A stretch of DNA of 18,350 bases from Thermoplasmata archaeon M9B2D (GTDB taxonomy: Archaea; Thermoplasmatota; E2; DHVEG-1), in assembly GCA_002900555.1 (NCBI GenBank), contig MUGD01000027.1, positions 1-18,350 on the forward strand, given 5' to 3'. The notes under the pieces are model-generated. The model was not told the DNA's origin and made no database searches. It was given only the letters and a program-made list of their open reading frames with translations. A program made the position numbers and the translations under genes. Position 1 is the stretch's first letter, and each line of letters begins with the position of its first letter. Positions 16,365 through 18,350 of the stretch are shown here, piece by piece.

Positions 16365-17048
16365 ATGATACGTTTTTTCGATATATTTTTCTCTGGATTG
16401 GCCCTTATAGTTCTCTCTCCGCTACTTGTTCCAGTCGCGGTCGTCTTGAGGTTTACAGGCGAAGGGGAGGTATTTTATGTTCAGCAGCGTGTTGGACTTG
16501 GTGGGAAGAAGTTCGGACTCATCAAGTTCGTTACGATGCTTAAGGACAGTCCCAATATGGGTACCGGTACCGTTACGATCAAAAATGATCCGCGTGTTCT
16601 GCCCTTCGGTAAATATTTGCGTAAAACTAAGATAAATGAACTGACCCAGCTAATCAATATCCTGAAGGGAGACATGAGCGTTGTCGGTCCCCGCCCGCAA
16701 GACCAGCGCTGTTTCGATGTTTTCAGTGATGAAGATAAAGCAGAGATCGTCAAGATCCGTCCTGGACTATCAGGGGTAGGTGCCATTGTTTTCCGCGATG
16801 AAGAGCATATGCTGGAGCATGCGCCCGGGGACAAAATGGAGTTTTACGACTATGTCCTAGCCCCTTATAAAGGACAGCTCGAGACATGGTATGTGAAAAA
16901 CATCAGTCTTGTTAACTACTTCAAGGTTATATTGGCTACTGTCTGGGTTCTTTTGGTTCCAAGGAGTAAGATATATGAACGATGGTTCGAGGGACTGCCG
17001 ACGCCACCTGCCGAATTGAGAGAAGGATTGTCTGTTACACGTGTATAA
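16365..17048 (+). CDS. Initiating phosphoglycosyl transferase (bacterial sugar transferase, PglC/WcfS type)
   Basis: Monotopic membrane enzyme that transfers a sugar-1-phosphate from a UDP-sugar to undecaprenyl phosphate, starting the repeat unit. I take ATG 16365 (AAAGGAG at 16353-16359) rather than the TTG at 16341, since family members begin M-x-R-x-x-D just before the membrane helix. The order is: membrane helix about 7-30, VFYVQQRVGLGGKKFGLIK, DPRVLPFGKYLRKTKINELTQL, LKGDMSVVGPRPQ and RPGLSG. Two variations stand out: the usual K-F-R-T-M reads K54-F-V56-T-M, and the Asp-Glu catalytic dyad known from PglC reads N91-E92. I believe both changes recur in a subfamily, so this may not mean inactivity. 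The protein is 227 residues. It is the last gene of the cluster. Confidence 0.87.
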   Translation: MIRFFDIFFSGLALIVLSPLLVPVAVVLRFTGEGEVFYVQQRVGLGGKKFGLIKFVTMLKDSPNMGTGTVTIKNDPRVLPFGKYLRKTKINELTQLINILKGDMSVVGPRPQDQRCFDVFSDEDKAEIVKIRPGLSGVGAIVFRDEEHMLEHAPGDKMEFYDYVLAPYKGQLETWYVKNISLVNYFKVILATVWVLLVPRSKIYERWFEGLPTPPAELREGLSVTRV

Positions 17049-17065
17049 GCTGCGTAAGAGGGCGC

Positions 17066-17494
17066 TCAGCTCACTTCCTTTGTGAGCATGGCGTAGATGT
17101 CCGCGATGTCGGCTTTGAGTCGATAGAGTTTCTCGACCTCTCCTGTCTCGAGGACGTTGTTGATGGCTGAGAGCATCTGCTGGAGTTTTTCTTCGATGCT
17201 GCCGGTGACCTTCTCTTTTTTTGAAGGCCTGTCACCAGCATCTTTTACGCCGGGCAGGGTGTCCAGCAGCTTCTTGAACTCCTCTTTGACGGATGTAATG
17301 TCGTACCGGTAGTATGTCTCGCCTGTGCGTCCCTCGAAGGCTTTGGCGATGCCGTGTGTGATGGCCTGTTCGTAGGGGAAACCTTTTTCTACAGGGTGAT
17401 CGGCATCACGAATTTTCAGTTTGTAAAGCAGCTTGCCGACAGTCTTCGCGTCGGTGTTATACTCTTTGGCAATCTGTGTCATTGTCTTGAACAT
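17066..17494 (-). CDS. Small HTH-like hypothetical protein
   Basis: A 142-residue cytoplasmic protein transcribed toward the polysaccharide cluster; only 17 bases separate the convergent stops. An AGGAG lies 6 bases before its ATG on the minus strand, supporting this start. The N-terminal 35 residues (TQIAKEYNTDAKTVGKLLYKLKIRD) look like a helix-turn-helix of the type that recognises DNA or that is seen in phage-antirepressor-like C-terminal domains. The rest is charged and helical, with possible coiled-coil character (about 90-140). No family can be named with confidence. It could be a small regulator, but nothing shows that it controls the cluster. Confidence 0.65.
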   Translation of the reverse strand: MFKTMTQIAKEYNTDAKTVGKLLYKLKIRDADHPVEKGFPYEQAITHGIAKAFEGRTGETYYRYDITSVKEEFKKLLDTLPGVKDAGDRPSKKEKVTGSIEEKLQQMLSAINNVLETGEVEKLYRLKADIADIYAMLTKEVS

Positions 17495-17514
17495 GATAAA
17501 CTCCTGTTGTTTGA

Positions 17515-17528
17515 TTAATATATATTAA
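17515..17528. promoter_or_regulatory. Perfect 14-base palindrome upstream of the HTH-like gene
   Basis: TTAATATATATTAA is a perfect palindrome 21 bases upstream of the minus-strand start codon. The sequence ATTAATAT at its left side (17514-17521) recurs at 17541-17548. It could be an operator for the HTH-like protein itself, but in DNA this AT-rich such palindromes also arise by chance. Confidence 0.3.
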
Positions 17529-17949
17529 CAGTAATAGTTTATTAATATTTACAATATGTCGTTTTGTCATATTATATTATCGAATCGCCATGCGGTATCG
17601 ATGCAGACCAAATGCAGAAGCCCATATATAGAACTTATGTCATCTGTCTATGAAGTCATTATGATGAACCTTGTGGATCGCGCAGTTTAGCGATTCGTAA
17701 CGATGGGTGTACATATATTGCCAGAGGCAGGAAATGATCGGACAGGGCATTCCAGGTAAAAACAATTTTCAATAGAATATACATTATGTTAACCAATATG
17801 CATCTATAGCCTCTTACAGAAGCATTCATTATATAGTTGCATATATAGAGGCATGTTCTCTCACAGTTCCACGTCCCTTTACCGCGGTGCGTACATCTTT
17901 ATAATACCCGTAGCTACTTGTCTCAGCATTAGGCAGCTCTCAATTTAGA

Positions 17950-17955
17950 TATAAT
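17950..17955 (+). promoter_or_regulatory. Probable -10 element for gltA
   Basis: A perfect TATAAT 40 bases before the gltA start, in a T/A-rich context. No good -35 hexamer is seen 16-18 bases upstream, which is usual for sigma-70 promoters of Campylobacterota. A second TATAAT at 17900-17905 is an alternative. Confidence 0.45.
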
Positions 17956-17995
17956 TATCTATTGTCATATAGTGCTATTTGGATAAGGGGTGATG

Positions 17996-18350
17996 ATGGA
18001 AACGGTGACACTGACTGATAATCGCGACGGAAAGACGTACGAGTTTCCGATACTGCGTCCGACAAAAGGACCCGATGTCATCGATATCCGCAAACTCTAT
18101 GCGCAGACCGGGATGTTCACGTATGATCCGGGGTTTACGTCAACGGCGAGCTGCAGCTCCAGCATCACCTTTATAGACGGTGAAAAAGGAGAGCTCCGTT
18201 ACCGCGGCTATGCCATCGAAGAGCTGGCCAACAAGAAGAGCTATCTTGATGTCTGTTACCTGCTGCTCGAGGGCAAACTCCCCTCTCAGAACGAGCTCAT
18301 CGCCTTCGACAAGGAGATCAGAAAACGATCCTTTGTACATGAAGGGCTTA
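17996..18350 (+). CDS. gltA: Citrate synthase, N-terminal part (runs off the window)
   Basis: First 118 codons of a citrate synthase, which condenses oxaloacetate with acetyl-CoA; in Campylobacterota this may serve the oxidative or partly reductive TCA cycle. Translating from 17996 gives METVTLTDNRDGKTYEFP, then DVIDIRKLYAQTGMFTYDPGF, then STASCSSSITFIDGEKGELRYRGYAIEEL, the conserved N-terminal region of the bacterial type II enzyme including the R-Y-R-G-Y block. A second ATG lies at 17993; I prefer 17996 because AAGGGG (17985-17990) is then 5 bases away. No stop occurs before the window ends. It is a housekeeping gene unconnected with the glycan cluster and marks the right border of the accessory region. 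Confidence 0.92.
   Translation, partial: METVTLTDNRDGKTYEFPILRPTKGPDVIDIRKLYAQTGMFTYDPGFTSTASCSSSITFIDGEKGELRYRGYAIEELANKKSYLDVCYLLLEGKLPSQNELIAFDKEIRKRSFVHEGL

Larger units (their letters stand above)
17495..17995. other. AT-rich intergenic region, no gene seen
   Basis: About 500 bases between the divergently oriented minus-strand gene and gltA. I find no frame with good coding character and no tRNA. It contains the 14-base palindrome at 17515-17528, an inverted repeat CGAATCGC (17581-17588) / GCGATTCG (17690-17697), two copies of CATATATAGA (17623-17632 and 17840-17849), and a TATAAT close to gltA. It must carry the promoters of both flanking genes and could hide a small RNA. Confidence 0.5.

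Noticed and set aside
17069..17087. GCTCAC / GTGAGC hairpin at the end of the polysaccharide operon as a terminator
   Set aside because: The six-base stem is perfect, but no T run follows on either strand, and it lies inside the last codons of the minus-strand gene.
17495..17995. CRISPR array or tRNA in the long intergenic gap
   Set aside because: Short AT-rich motifs recur but without regular spacing or repeat length, and no cloverleaf could be drawn.

Overview
The window looks like a polysaccharide (capsule, exopolysaccharide or O-antigen) biosynthesis locus from a Campylobacterota (epsilonproteobacterial) chromosome, probably a Sulfurovum/Sulfurimonas-type organism. I infer this from the style of the UDP-glucuronate epimerase, the PglA-like glycosyltransferase and the partial citrate synthase at the right edge; no rRNA or tRNA is present to test it.

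Layout. Fourteen or so plus-strand genes run from 26 to 17048, mostly as one tightly packed unit with ATGA overlaps or gaps of a few bases. The left part (1158-9748) is visibly more AT-rich, especially the flippase at 3866-5140. It holds a UDP-glucuronate 4-epimerase (26-1078), a CapA-like protein, a CapK/PaaK-like adenylating enzyme, an acyltransferase-3 remnant, a Wzx flippase, a decayed second capA, a second intact CapK-like enzyme, a Wzy/ligase-like membrane protein, a NodB-fold deacetylase-like protein (DUF2334 type) and a GT4 glycosyltransferase. The right part (9758-17048) is more GC-rich. It holds a second GT4 enzyme, two thymidylate-kinase-like P-loop proteins (one fused to an N-terminal nucleotidyltransferase-like domain), a PglA-like GT4 enzyme, a DegT-family aminotransferase, a WbpM/PglF-type 4,6-dehydratase and an initiating phosphoglycosyl transferase.

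How it fits together. The dehydratase and aminotransferase should make a UDP-4-amino-4,6-dideoxy-HexNAc, and the phosphoglycosyl transferase would load it on undecaprenyl phosphate. Three GT4 enzymes extend it, Wzx flips the unit and the Wzy-like protein polymerises or ligates it. The epimerase supplies UDP-galacturonate. CapA, CapK, the deacetylase-like protein and the two kinase-like proteins are candidates for decorating the glycan, with unknown chemistry. No chain-length regulator or outer-membrane exporter is inside the window.

The most notable points are a capA-capK block present twice (80%-range protein identity between the two CapK copies, with 62-64 nt stretches of perfect DNA identity) in which the second capA has decayed by deletions; an acyltransferase remnant lying between the copies; and the uncharacterised kinase pair. 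Beyond the cluster lie a small convergent minus-strand gene (17066-17494), a 500-base AT-rich non-coding stretch, and the start of gltA (17996 to the window end).
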